From NCBI GenBank assembly GCA_963753225.1, contig CAVWBQ010000001.1, forward strand, positions 1 to 64,000: a stretch of 64,000 nt of DNA, read 5' to 3'. Below the pieces are notes generated by a model. It was not told where the DNA came from. It worked only from the letters and a program-made list of their open reading frames with translations, and did no database searches. The DNA is from Palsa-504 sp963753225. Its GTDB lineage: Bacteria > Actinomycetota > Actinomycetes > Streptosporangiales > Streptosporangiaceae. The position numbers were made by a program, and so were the translations under genes. Within the stretch, counting starts at the first letter, position 1, and every line of letters begins with the position of its first letter. Below, one piece after another: positions 1-8,040 of the stretch.

Positions 1-51
1 CCGGAAGCAGTGCCCGCCGAGGACCTGTGGCGCGAGCTGGCCAAGGACTGA
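1..51 (+). CDS. C-terminal end of an unidentified protein (partial)
   Basis: The window opens inside a plus-strand reading frame. Sixteen codons, PEAVPAEDLWRELAKD, precede a TGA at 49-51. The next gene lies on the minus strand and ends at 74, so the two would converge. The tail is too short to name a family. The call rests only on the open frame running in from the window edge and on a G/C-rich third position, so it could be a chance frame. Confidence 0.35.
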   Translation, partial: PEAVPAEDLWRELAKD

Positions 52-73
52 TAAGCGGCCCTCGCGGGCCCGC

Positions 74-778
74 TCAGGCGTCGTGGAAGACCAGGCCGAG
101 GGCGTGCCTGCGCCCTGAGTGCACGGTGCTCACGCCGTGCCGTACCGGCCCGGCGGACCAGCCGCGCGCGCTGCGCACCGGCCGGTCTCTGGTGGTGAAG
201 ATCAGGCCGTGGCCCTGCTCCAGGGCGACGCAGGTGCCCCGGGACTGCGCCCGCGGCCGCTGCTCGACCAGGAGGAACTCACCGCCGGCGTAGTCCGTGC
301 CGTACTCGTCCAGGCCGACCACGACCTGCAGCGGGAAGACCAGGTCGCCGAAGACGTCGCGGTGCAGTGCGTTCCAGTCCCCGCACCTGTAACGCAGCAG
401 GATCTGGGCGCTCTTGCCCTGCCCGGCCCGGTGGCACATGTCCACCCACTCCCCCAGAGTGTCCGGCCACGGGGCCGGGCGGCCCAGCCGCCCGGCCCAG
501 TCACGGGCGATCACCAGAAGCCGCGGGTAGAGGGCCTCACGCAGCTCGCGGACCGGTTCGGGGAGGTCGTGGGTGAAGTACCGGTACTGGCCGGAGCCGA
601 ACCGGTGCCTGGCCATGTCGATGGTGCTGCGGAACAGCTCCGGCTTTTCGTACAGGGCCGCCAGGTCCCGGCATTGCGCCGGGGTGAGCAGCCGGGGCGT
701 GCGGGCGCAGCCCTGGGCGTCGAGTTCGGTGGCGATGGCCTGCCAGTCAGCTTCCTGCCAGTCGGCGTTTGTTACCAC
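74..778 (-). CDS. 2OG-Fe(II) oxygenase (Oxygenase-NA/DUF2086-like)
   Basis: A 234-residue protein resembling the compact bacterial 2-oxoglutarate/Fe(II) dioxygenases of the DUF2086 (Oxygenase-NA) group. The HxD iron motif is visible as ALHRDVFGD, and the distal His/Arg stretch is near the C-terminus (VRHGVSTVHSGRRHALGL). The frame is open upstream to 883, but GTG at 778 is preferred because it overlaps the stop of the upstream DNA alkyltransferase gene by 7 nt, which is typical translational coupling. That pairing suggests, without proving, a role in alkylation damage or a related response. The family's substrate is not known to me. Confidence 0.8.
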   Translation of the reverse strand: MVTNADWQEADWQAIATELDAQGCARTPRLLTPAQCRDLAALYEKPELFRSTIDMARHRFGSGQYRYFTHDLPEPVRELREALYPRLLVIARDWAGRLGRPAPWPDTLGEWVDMCHRAGQGKSAQILLRYRCGDWNALHRDVFGDLVFPLQVVVGLDEYGTDYAGGEFLLVEQRPRAQSRGTCVALEQGHGLIFTTRDRPVRSARGWSAGPVRHGVSTVHSGRRHALGLVFHDA

Positions 779-1275
779 GGGACCCCCAGCAGGGCACCCT
801 CGTGGGCGAGTAGCTGCTGCTTGCGCTCCACGCCGCCGGCGTAGCCCCGCATGCCGCCATCGGCGCCGATGACCCGGTGGCACGGGCGGATAATAGCCAG
901 CGGGTTGGCGCCGATGGCGGCGCCCAGCGCCTGGATCCGGTCGCGCGGGACGCGGAGCTGGGCGGCGAGCTGGCCGTAGCTGATCGTCGTGCCGTACTGG
1001 ACCGAGTCCAGGGCATCCCAGACCCGCTGCTGGAACTCGGTGCCGCGCGGGGCGAGATCGAGGCTGAAGGCGCGTCGCTGGCCGGCGAAGTATTCGGTCA
1101 GCTGGCGGGTCACCTCGGCGAACGCCGCCGGGTCATGGCGCCAGCCGTCGCGGACCGCCGGCGCGTAACGCTGCCCGGCCATCGTCACCGAGGTGAGCGT
1201 CACGCCGTTCGGCGACGGGTGGCCGATCAGGAGCAGTTCACCTACCGGGCTTTCCATCGTGGTGTAGACGTTCAT
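772..1275 (-). CDS. ogt: methylated-DNA--[protein]-cysteine S-methyltransferase
   Basis: A 167-residue suicide DNA-repair protein that moves the alkyl group from O6-alkylguanine to its own cysteine. The active-site motif is intact (IIRPCHRVIG). It follows the helical core that starts near residue 83 (GTEFQQRVWDAL) and the GxxxSYGQLA stretch. The length fits Ogt proteins without an Ada regulatory domain. ATG at 1275 is the natural start. Its stop overlaps the start of the downstream 2OG oxygenase gene, so the two are probably one transcript. Confidence 0.93.
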   Translation of the reverse strand: MNVYTTMESPVGELLLIGHPSPNGVTLTSVTMAGQRYAPAVRDGWRHDPAAFAEVTRQLTEYFAGQRRAFSLDLAPRGTEFQQRVWDALDSVQYGTTISYGQLAAQLRVPRDRIQALGAAIGANPLAIIRPCHRVIGADGGMRGYAGGVERKQQLLAHEGALLGVPW

Positions 1276-1397
1276 ATACCCACGCTATGAGCCGGCGCGG
1301 CCGCAAGCTGGCGGATTTCGGACATCGCGATGGACGCGCCCTGGCGGCGGAGCGGCTGTGACCAGGACCGTTCGGGATTATGAACTGGCTGCCCGGG

Positions 1398-1871
1398 TCA
1401 GTCGGGCCGCGGCGAGTCCCGGAGCCGGTCCCGGCCGCGCCTTACCGTGTCCCGCAGGTCCTCGGCCAGGTTCTCCAGGGCCGGCAGCGCCGCGAGCAGC
1501 GCGGCCTGCTGGCCGTCGGGCAGGCCGGACACCGATTCGGAGATCACCGCGCTCCGCTGCGCCGTGATCCGCTCGTAGACGCCGCGGCCCCTGGGCGTGA
1601 CCTCGACCCGGGCCGCGCGGAAATCGTCGGGGTCGCGCAGCCGCTTGAGCAGGCCGTACTCATCGAGCTTGCCGATGACGCGGGACAGCATGGTCGGGTT
1701 GATGCCCTCGAGTTCGGTGAGTTCGGCCAGGCTGAGCGGCCCGCGCATGGTGGTGATGCCCAGCACCGAGGCCTGGGTCGGGGTCAGTCCTTCCTCCCGG
1801 GACGCGGCGTTGAGCTGCCGCGCGAGCTTCAGCACGACACGCCTCAGGCGGATGACCGTGTCGTTGTCCAT
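1398..1871 (-). CDS. MarR family transcriptional regulator
   Basis: A 157-residue winged-helix regulator. The N-terminal helix is followed by the MarR core: recognition-helix region LAELTELEGINPTMLSRVIG (about residues 48-67), then a wing with the DPDDFRAARVEVTPRGR signature in which the family's D/R residues are kept. The ATG at 1871 follows GGGAG with about 8 nt spacing. It lies on the same strand as, and 76 nt downstream of, the alpha/beta hydrolase gene, so the pair may be co-transcribed. The ligand and targets cannot be read from the sequence. Confidence 0.9.
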   Translation of the reverse strand: MDNDTVIRLRRVVLKLARQLNAASREEGLTPTQASVLGITTMRGPLSLAELTELEGINPTMLSRVIGKLDEYGLLKRLRDPDDFRAARVEVTPRGRGVYERITAQRSAVISESVSGLPDGQQAALLAALPALENLAEDLRDTVRRGRDRLRDSPRPD

Positions 1872-1947
1872 GCCTGTTGCTCCCGGTCTTAATTGCCTGC
1901 GAGCAAGCAGTATAAGTTGTGGGCAGCGACCCGGGCCGCTTCGGCGC

Positions 1948-2832
1948 TTAGATGCGCTCCGCCAGCCAGGCGTGCACCTCCCCGATCCGGTTGGTCTCCA
2001 GGGTCAGGTGACCGTCCTCGTCCAGCAGCCTGGCTTCCACGCCGGGGATACGGGGGGCGAGCCACTGGCCGTGGCCGAACGGGACGAACTGGTCTTGGCG
2101 GCCGTGCATCAGCAGGACCGGGACGCGGATGGCGGACAGCTCGAACCCCCACGGGCTGGCGTGGGCCATGCCGTCGTCCCACCAGCCCTGGCTGCCGGGC
2201 GCCAGGCCCTCGCGCCCGGTGTACACGAGGTACTCGGCGAACTCGCCGGTCAGCACGGCCGCGTCGACCGGCGTCAGCAGCGTCTTCAGCAGCTCGGCCA
2301 GGTCGTCCGCCGTCGCGGCGAGGGTTTCCTCGCGTTCGGTCTCCAGCTTGGCACGGGCCGCCTTCTTGTCTGTCTGCAGCAGCTTGAAGTCGTCCACGTT
2401 GTCCTGGCCCATGCCCTGAAACCAGTCGAGTCCCTCGGCGTTCGCCGGGGCCAGCGAGGCAAGCGAGGCGGCCGCCGTGACCAGGTTGGGCAGCAGCGCG
2501 GCGCAGGCGAGCACGTGCGGGCCGCCGCCGGAGATGCCCCACATGGCCAGCCGGTCGATGCCGAGCCCGGTGCAGATGGCCCGCACGTCGGCCGCGCAGT
2601 CGGCCACGGTCCGGCCCGGATGCGGCGTCGAGCCGCCGTAACCGGGCCGGTCGTACCCGATCAGGCGCAGGCCGCGGGTGGCAGCGTCGGCGGTGACGGG
2701 ACCAAACAGGTGCCGAGAGTTCGGCGTGCCGTTGTGCACAAGCACCGGACGGCCGCCGGGATCCCCGGCCTCCTCGATGGCGAGCGTCCGGCCATCTGGG
2801 GTCCGGACCGTGCGCTGCGTGTTCGGTGCCAT
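1948..2832 (-). CDS. alpha/beta hydrolase
   Basis: A 294-residue single-domain alpha/beta hydrolase. The nucleophile elbow is GISGGG (about residue 120, consensus GxSxG). An acidic residue lies in MHGRQDQFVP (about 243) and the catalytic His in DEDGHLTLE (about 275). The oxyanion region HNGTPNSRH follows the first strands, and YDRPGYGGS is typical of the epoxide-hydrolase/haloperoxidase side of the fold. No signal peptide is seen, so it is probably cytoplasmic. Four tandem 17-bp repeats lie just upstream of its start. The substrate is unknown. Confidence 0.85.
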   Translation of the reverse strand: MAPNTQRTVRTPDGRTLAIEEAGDPGGRPVLVHNGTPNSRHLFGPVTADAATRGLRLIGYDRPGYGGSTPHPGRTVADCAADVRAICTGLGIDRLAMWGISGGGPHVLACAALLPNLVTAAASLASLAPANAEGLDWFQGMGQDNVDDFKLLQTDKKAARAKLETEREETLAATADDLAELLKTLLTPVDAAVLTGEFAEYLVYTGREGLAPGSQGWWDDGMAHASPWGFELSAIRVPVLLMHGRQDQFVPFGHGQWLAPRIPGVEARLLDEDGHLTLETNRIGEVHAWLAERI

Positions 2833-2850
2833 CGCTGCGTCTCGCCTCCA

Positions 2851-2918
2851 GTTGTTCGGGGCCTGCGGTTGTTCGGGGCCTGCGGTTGTTCGGGGCCTGC
2901 GGTTGTTCGGGGCCTGCG
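2851..2918. repeat. four perfect tandem copies of a 17-bp unit
   Basis: The unit GTTGTTCGGGGCCTGCG is repeated four times without a mismatch (2851-2867, 2868-2884, 2885-2901, 2902-2918). The array fills the gap between the molbindin stop (2920) and the hydrolase start (2832). It would therefore be transcribed in the hydrolase leader if the two genes are co-transcribed. Confidence 0.95.
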
Positions 2919-2919
2919 G

Positions 2920-3126
2920 TCAGTCGGCGGCCAGGATGACGTCGGACGCCTTGATCACCGCGGTGACCTCCGAGCCAACGGACAGGTTGAGTTGCTTGAC
3001 TGCCTCCACCGTAATCGAGGCCACCAGGCGGGTGCCGCCTGCGTCCAGTTCGACATTGGAAATGGCCTCGCCATTGTTAATGGCGGTGACGCGGGCGGGA
3101 ATCTGGTTACGGGCGCTCAGCCGCAT
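2920..3126 (-). CDS. molybdopterin/molybdate-binding Mop domain protein (molbindin)
   Basis: A 68-residue single TOBE/Mop domain that should bind molybdate-type oxyanions as an oligomer. It starts with the family's MRLSARNQIPARV and has the conserved NGEAISNVELDAGG and ITVEAVKQLNLSVGSEVTAVIKASDV stretches (in two parts around a loop). The frame opens at a GTG at 3135, but that overlaps the AGGAG ribosome site. ATG at 3126 sits about 8 nt behind AAGGAG and matches the usual family start. No modABC genes are nearby. Confidence 0.88.
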   Translation of the reverse strand: MRLSARNQIPARVTAINNGEAISNVELDAGGTRLVASITVEAVKQLNLSVGSEVTAVIKASDVILAAD

Positions 3127-3235
3127 GGCTGTCACTCCTTGTTACCTGCGCTGCTCCATTGGTGCCGCGACCCTACGCTACTCGCCGGCGCCGGGGCGGG
3201 CACCATGCCGTGGCGCGGGAGGCGATACTGACGGG

Positions 3236-4174
3236 GTGGCCGAATTCCGGGGCAACGCGGACGAGCCGGATCGTCCTGACCGGCCCGGGCGGGATGTCCC
3301 CGAGGCCGCCGGTGACTCGCAACAGGACCGGGCCCGGGTCGAGCCGCGCAGTCGGGCTGAGTACGCCGCCGACCTGGAGCAGCGGGCCGTTTCTGACTGG
3401 GACGGCTCCGGTTCGCGGGATACTGACGGCCGTGATCCGCCGTCCGAGGCGGTCAGGCAGTTCGCGCCGGGACGCGCAGGACTGCCGGATATCAGCCCCA
3501 GGGACGCCGCCTCCTACATCGATAGCCACCGGGGTGACCGGCCGTGGCTCGCCATCGCGTCCGGGTGCGCGCCGGAGGTGCAGCGGCTCTTCGCCGCCCT
3601 CGACCAGGGCGGCGGTCACGGCCACATCAGGCACGAGGGCTGGGTCACCGAAGAGATGAACCGACGGCGGGTGGCCTACCTGGAAGACCCCGCCCAGCCC
3701 GATCCGGCCGCGCGCTCCGCCGGGATCGACGGGCTCAAGCCGGGTGATCAGCCGCACCGGTGCCGCCAGACCGCGACCCGGTTCACCGATGCCAGTGCGT
3801 TCGCCGAAGCCTTCGCCCGAGGCATCGAGCATCCGAGGGTGCGGGCCGCCCTGGACACGCCGTTTGACCCCGACAGCAAGCCCTTCCCCGTGCAACTGCC
3901 GCTCGGCGAACTGCTCGGCCCAGACGGCCACCGGCGGTGCACCGGCTGGAGGCTCGAGCCGGTCGAGGGCAGCATGACCAAGGCACGGATGCTCCGAGAC
4001 GCCAGGGTCGCCACGCCTGCCGACCAGAGAGATTCCGGTACCCCTGAGCCGGCGGTACGGCCTGTGGAAACATTTGAAGGCGGGACAGCCGTCTTCGTGT
4101 TCGGGCACAACAGCAGAGGCAATGGTTATGAAGTGGTCACCATATATCCGCGGCCACCAGAGCACGGACACTAG
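3236..4174 (+). CDS. toxin-like protein with unrecognised C-terminal domain
   Basis: A 312-residue protein. Residues 1-90 are charged and disorder-prone (Asp/Arg/Pro-rich). From about residue 95 a compact domain follows with WLAIASGCAPEVQRLF, HIRHEGWVTEE, ARGIEHPRVRAAL, CTGWRLEPVEGSM and a terminal strand pair FEGGTAVFVFGHN / YEVVTIYPRP. The conserved His, Arg and terminal Tyr pattern loosely recalls small RNase-type polymorphic toxin domains. This is a resemblance, not an identification. The frame is open far upstream (2678), but GTG at 3236 is the first start clear of the molbindin gene. A small acidic gene follows after 9 nt. Confidence 0.6.
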   Translation: MAEFRGNADEPDRPDRPGRDVPEAAGDSQQDRARVEPRSRAEYAADLEQRAVSDWDGSGSRDTDGRDPPSEAVRQFAPGRAGLPDISPRDAASYIDSHRGDRPWLAIASGCAPEVQRLFAALDQGGGHGHIRHEGWVTEEMNRRRVAYLEDPAQPDPAARSAGIDGLKPGDQPHRCRQTATRFTDASAFAEAFARGIEHPRVRAALDTPFDPDSKPFPVQLPLGELLGPDGHRRCTGWRLEPVEGSMTKARMLRDARVATPADQRDSGTPEPAVRPVETFEGGTAVFVFGHNSRGNGYEVVTIYPRPPEHGH

Positions 4175-4183
4175 GGAAAGGCC

Positions 4184-4483
4184 GTGACAGGCTTCTACTG
4201 GGAACGGCATCCCGACGGGCCGTTCACCACCCTCATCGCCGTCACCGCGACATACTGCAGCCCGGACGCTGACGCCGAGGACTACGAACGGCTGAAGCGG
4301 CTCGCCGGACGCGAGGACGACCAGCGGATGCGCGTCTTCAAGCAGGAATTGCGGCAGGCGCTGGCCGATCCGGGCCAGTTGCCAGAAGGCGAACTGGATA
4401 ACGCGGTGGAGTTCACCGATGAAGACGAGGCGGCGTTCCTCCGCCGCCTCTGGCGGGACCTATACGGCGACGAGCCTGCCTGA
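4184..4483 (+). CDS. small acidic protein, possible partner or immunity protein
   Basis: A 99-residue, strongly acidic protein (C-terminal run VEFTDEDEAAFLRRLW, then RDLYGDEPA). It begins at GTG 4184 behind AGGGAAAG, only 9 nt after the stop of the toxin-like gene, so the two are almost certainly co-transcribed. The acidity, size and position fit an immunity or antidote role. No family is recognised, so that role is inference. Confidence 0.7.
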   Translation: MTGFYWERHPDGPFTTLIAVTATYCSPDADAEDYERLKRLAGREDDQRMRVFKQELRQALADPGQLPEGELDNAVEFTDEDEAAFLRRLWRDLYGDEPA

Positions 4484-4561
4484 CCGTGGACGCACACTTC
4501 ACGTGTTCGCGTTCTATGCGTGTCGGGGGCGCGGGCAGCAGCGTGCGACTTGCGCGGGAGG

Positions 4562-5542
4562 CTAGGCGATTCGGGCGGCGGGGGCGTCGTGCTTGTTGGA
4601 CCACATGAGCTGGACCGGGACGGCGCCCGACCCGTCGGCCAGGTCGACTTCGCGGAAGACGAGAGGGAGGCTGGTGCCGGCTTCCATGACCGGAATGTCG
4701 CCGATCTCGCCGCCCCTGGGGGAATACCAGCCGAGCCTGGCGCTGTCGCCGGTCCGGATGGCGTCGTCCACGCCGGGGTCGGTCCTGGCCTCGCTGAGCT
4801 GGTGGTAGATGGTCGCCGCGACGTTCTTCCAGGGCTGGTCAAAAACGGGAACGCCGTTGCCCGCCTCGGCGTAGACGCCGACGGCGTAGTAGACGGTGCC
4901 GCCAGGGAGGCGGGCAGATCCGTGATACGCGCCCAGGCCCTGGCGGGAGTCGGCGTCCTCGCCGCCGACCTCGACGACGGCGCGCCGACGGCGCTCGTGC
5001 TCGGCTTCCTGGCCCGGCGGCGGCCGGAATCCGGGCGAGAAGCCGTCCACCAGGACGACGCCGCGGGGCAGCAGGATGTTGATCACCGTGCTGTCCGTGT
5101 CGGCGCCGTCGAGGGCGCCGTGCCGGCAGATCCGCGCCACCAGCGCTTCCACCTGGTCCTTGTAGATCGTGCCCGGGGCGGAGCCGGGCAGTACCACCGA
5201 CGGCAGCATGCGGGAGCTGATGGGCACGTCGTAGTACTGCTGGATCACCGACTGCAGGTCGTTGTCGCTCATCGCCTTGGCCAGGGCCGCGTCGATGCTG
5301 GCGACGTCGGCCGGGGCCCAGGCGGCGCTCCCGCCCAGGTAGTGGTTGGCGAAGACCAGGTGCGCGATGGTCCTGCCGCCGAAGTAGCGGAGGTTCAGCG
5401 CGGGCCGGGGCGGGAAACCCGCAGCAAGCTCGTCCGCAGTCAGCTCGGACACGCTCGATACCGAACGGTCGCAGTAAGCGCGATGCGCCCCGGAGCCGGC
5501 CAGGAGGCTGACGTTTAGGAGCCGACCCTGGCTATCGTCCAT
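4562..5542 (-). CDS. conserved protein with EXORDIUM/zincin-like motif, no signal peptide
   Basis: A 326-residue protein. The segment YHQLSEARTDPGV (about residues 250-262), followed by GWYSPRGGEIGDIPV, matches the HExxEAxTDP...GW...EIGD pattern of secreted EXORDIUM-like or zincin-like proteins. Upstream blocks such as FANHYLGGSAAW and STVINILLPRGVVLVDG fit the same family. Here the second residue of the motif is Gln (HQLSE), not Glu. ATG at 5542 (MDDSQGRLLN) is preferred over the longer open frame to 5911, whose extra residues are low-complexity shadow. No signal peptide or membrane segment is visible. The function is unknown. Confidence 0.65.
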   Translation of the reverse strand: MDDSQGRLLNVSLLAGSGAHRAYCDRSVSSVSELTADELAAGFPPRPALNLRYFGGRTIAHLVFANHYLGGSAAWAPADVASIDAALAKAMSDNDLQSVIQQYYDVPISSRMLPSVVLPGSAPGTIYKDQVEALVARICRHGALDGADTDSTVINILLPRGVVLVDGFSPGFRPPPGQEAEHERRRRAVVEVGGEDADSRQGLGAYHGSARLPGGTVYYAVGVYAEAGNGVPVFDQPWKNVAATIYHQLSEARTDPGVDDAIRTGDSARLGWYSPRGGEIGDIPVMEAGTSLPLVFREVDLADGSGAVPVQLMWSNKHDAPAARIA

Positions 5543-5660
5543 CGTTCCCCGATCTCTGCCGTCGTGCGCGGGTCCGCCCCTATCCGTCCGGAGGGGCCGG
5601 CGGACCCGGTTGATACGGCCCGGGCGAGTGTTCGGAGCCGACGCCGGGAAACAAAATTCG

Positions 5661-7994
5661 TTAGGGGACCAGGTCCAGGGCGGCGCGGATGATGCTGTCG
5701 GTGTCGATGCCGTTGTAGCGGTACAGGTCCTCGATCGCCCCGGACTGGCCGAACTGCGCCACACCCAGCGCGGCGTGCGGCACCCGGTTGATGGTGGCCA
5801 GGAACGACAGCGTGTGCGGGTGCCCGTCCAGGACGGTGACCAGCGGCGTGGCGCGGGCCGCCGGGAAGGCCTGCTCGAGGATCCACGGCTCGCCGCCCGG
5901 GCCCTGGCCATGAGTGCCCTGGCGGGCGCGCAGCGCGCGGAACAGCAGCCCGGGGCTGGTCACGCAGACCACGTCGGCCTGCGTCCCGGCCTCGGCCAGC
6001 CGGTCGGCCGCGGCCAGCGCCTCGGGCACGACCGCGCCCATCACCGCGATCGTCACGGCCGGGCCTGCGGAAGCCCCCGTAGCGGCCCGCCGGAGCGGGT
6101 ACGCGCCGGCCACCACGTGGCGGCGGCGGCGTTCCCTGGCCGCGGGGTCGGCCGGGATCGCGGCCAGCTTCTGGCTGACCGGCCGGGTGGACAGCCGCAG
6201 GTAGGCCGAGCTGCCGTCCGGCCGGCCCAGCCGGGCCAGGCTGGCCAGCAGGCACCACTCGGTGTCGACCGCGAACGCGGGCTCGTAGGCCACGCAGCCC
6301 GGCTGCTCGATCCCGATGGACGGCGTGGTGATGGACTGGTGCGCCCCGCCCTCGGGGGCCAGGCTGACGCCGGACGGCGTGCCGACCAGGATCGACTGGC
6401 CGCCCGCGTAGATGCCGAACGACCACGGCTCGAGCGCCCGCTCCACGAACGGGTCGTACAGCACCCCGACCGGGAGCAGCGGCTGGCCCCAGCGGCTCCA
6501 GGTCGCGCCGAGCTCGCCGAGCAACCCGACCAGGTTGGTCTCGGCGATGCCGAGCTCGATGTGCTGCCCGGTCGGCTTCTCCCGCCAGTGCAGGATGGTC
6601 TCGGCGTCGTCGGCGAACCAGTCGGTCCGTTCGGCCGCCGACCACACGCCGACCTTGTTCACCCAGCCGCCCAGGTTGGTGCTCGAGCTGACGTCCGGGC
6701 TGACGGTGACGACGCGCGCGGCCGCCCCGGGGGCTTCGCGGGTCAGGTCGAGCAGCGCCCGGCCGAGCGCGGCCTGCGTGGTGGCCACCCCGGTCGGCGT
6801 GCGGCCGAAGTCCTGCGGCACGGCGGGCGGCGCCTGCCGGGGCGGGGCGGGACGGCGCAGCCGCAGGGCGGTCTGCGCGCACAGCTCACCCGCGGCGCTG
6901 TCCGGGGCGGGCCGCCGCCACGGCTCCCCGGGATCGGTGCCGAGCTGGGCCGCCAGCTCGCCGAGCTGGGCCTCGGTCAGCAGCGCCGAGTGGTTCTGCG
7001 GGTGGCCCTCGACGGGCAGGCCGTAGCCCTTGATCGTGTAGGCCAGGATGATCGTGGGCCGACTGTCGTCGATGGCCCCGTAGGCCTCGTCCAGGGAGCT
7101 CAGGTCGTGGCCGCCGAGGTTGCGGATGGCGCGCGCGAGCGCGGTGTCGTCGAGTTCGCCGGCCAGCTTGGCCAGGGACTCGTCCCCGCCGGGCAGGCGC
7201 TGGCGCAGCTCGTCCGGATGGCAGCGGAGCAGCCGCTGGTACTCGGGGTTAGCCATGGCGTCGATCCGGTGCCGCAGCGCCTCACCGCCCGGCTTGGTGA
7301 ACAGCTCCTCGAGCAGCCTCCCGTACTTCAGCGTGATGACCTGCCAGCCCGCCGCGCTGAACATGCCGCGCAACCGGTCCGCGGTCATCAGCGGGACCAC
7401 CCGGTCCAGCGACTGGCGGTTCACGTCGACGACCCAGACGATCTCGCCGAGTTCGGCCACGCCGGGGTCGACGATGGCCTCCCAGACCGCGCCCTCGTCG
7501 AGTTCGGCGTCGCCGAGCAGCGAATACTGGCGGCCGGGGGCCGCAGTACTGATGAACCGGTCGCTCAGGTACCGGCGGGCCACCGCGCCCCAGACCGGGG
7601 CGGTCGCGCCGATGCCGACGGACCCGGTGGAGTAGTCGACCGGATCGGGGTCCTTGACCCGGCTCGGGTAGCTCTGCAGGCCGCCGAACGCCCGCAGCGT
7701 CGGCAGGTACGACTCGTCGAGCTCACCGAGCAGGTAGTTGATCGCGTGCAGCACGGGCGAGGCGTGCGGCTTGACCGACACCCGGTCGTCGGTGCGCAGG
7801 TGCCGGAACCACAGCGAGGTCATGATCGAGACCATCGACGCGGACGACGCCTGGTGACCGCCGACCTTCAGCCCGCCGGGATTGGGCCGGACCCGGTTCG
7901 CGTGGTGGACGATCGCCGTGGACAGCCAGAGCACCTGGCGCTCGATCTCGGCCAGTGCGTCCAGGCTGGCGGCCTTCTGCTGCAGCTCGGTCAT
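5661..7994 (-). CDS. AceE-like thiamine-diphosphate enzyme (transketolase / pyruvate dehydrogenase E1 family)
   Basis: A 777-residue homologue of the homodimeric pyruvate dehydrogenase E1/transketolase group. The ThDP motif runs from LGDAELDEGAVWEA to VVDVNRQSLD (GDx...N). The central pyrimidine domain has the cofactor-activating Glu in ELGIAETNLVG, and a C-terminal transketolase domain follows. The N-terminal phosphate-binding region KVGGHQASSASM is intact. It is shorter than enterobacterial AceE (about 890 residues), and no E2 or E3 gene lies nearby, so a free-standing carboligase or transketolase activity is equally possible. ATG at 7994 (MTELQQKA) is chosen over an 11-residue upstream extension. 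Confidence 0.85.
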   Translation of the reverse strand: MTELQQKAASLDALAEIERQVLWLSTAIVHHANRVRPNPGGLKVGGHQASSASMVSIMTSLWFRHLRTDDRVSVKPHASPVLHAINYLLGELDESYLPTLRAFGGLQSYPSRVKDPDPVDYSTGSVGIGATAPVWGAVARRYLSDRFISTAAPGRQYSLLGDAELDEGAVWEAIVDPGVAELGEIVWVVDVNRQSLDRVVPLMTADRLRGMFSAAGWQVITLKYGRLLEELFTKPGGEALRHRIDAMANPEYQRLLRCHPDELRQRLPGGDESLAKLAGELDDTALARAIRNLGGHDLSSLDEAYGAIDDSRPTIILAYTIKGYGLPVEGHPQNHSALLTEAQLGELAAQLGTDPGEPWRRPAPDSAAGELCAQTALRLRRPAPPRQAPPAVPQDFGRTPTGVATTQAALGRALLDLTREAPGAAARVVTVSPDVSSSTNLGGWVNKVGVWSAAERTDWFADDAETILHWREKPTGQHIELGIAETNLVGLLGELGATWSRWGQPLLPVGVLYDPFVERALEPWSFGIYAGGQSILVGTPSGVSLAPEGGAHQSITTPSIGIEQPGCVAYEPAFAVDTEWCLLASLARLGRPDGSSAYLRLSTRPVSQKLAAIPADPAARERRRRHVVAGAYPLRRAATGASAGPAVTIAVMGAVVPEALAAADRLAEAGTQADVVCVTSPGLLFRALRARQGTHGQGPGGEPWILEQAFPAARATPLVTVLDGHPHTLSFLATINRVPHAALGVAQFGQSGAIEDLYRYNGIDTDSIIRAALDLVP

Positions 7995-8040
7995 GCGTGC
8001 ATGACAACACGGCCGCCGCCAGGGCACAACCCGGCGTTCG

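Noticed and set aside
27..293. 88-codon plus-strand ORF at the window start
   Set aside because: Lies antisense to the end of the 2OG oxygenase gene and has shadow composition.
1597..3231. 544-codon plus-strand ORF across MarR, hydrolase and molbindin
   Set aside because: Reads antisense to three recognisable genes; it is a GC-skew artefact.
3571..4174. Firm assignment of the toxin-like domain to the bacterial RNase A family
   Set aside because: Only loose motif resemblance; no alignment could be run, so it is left unnamed.
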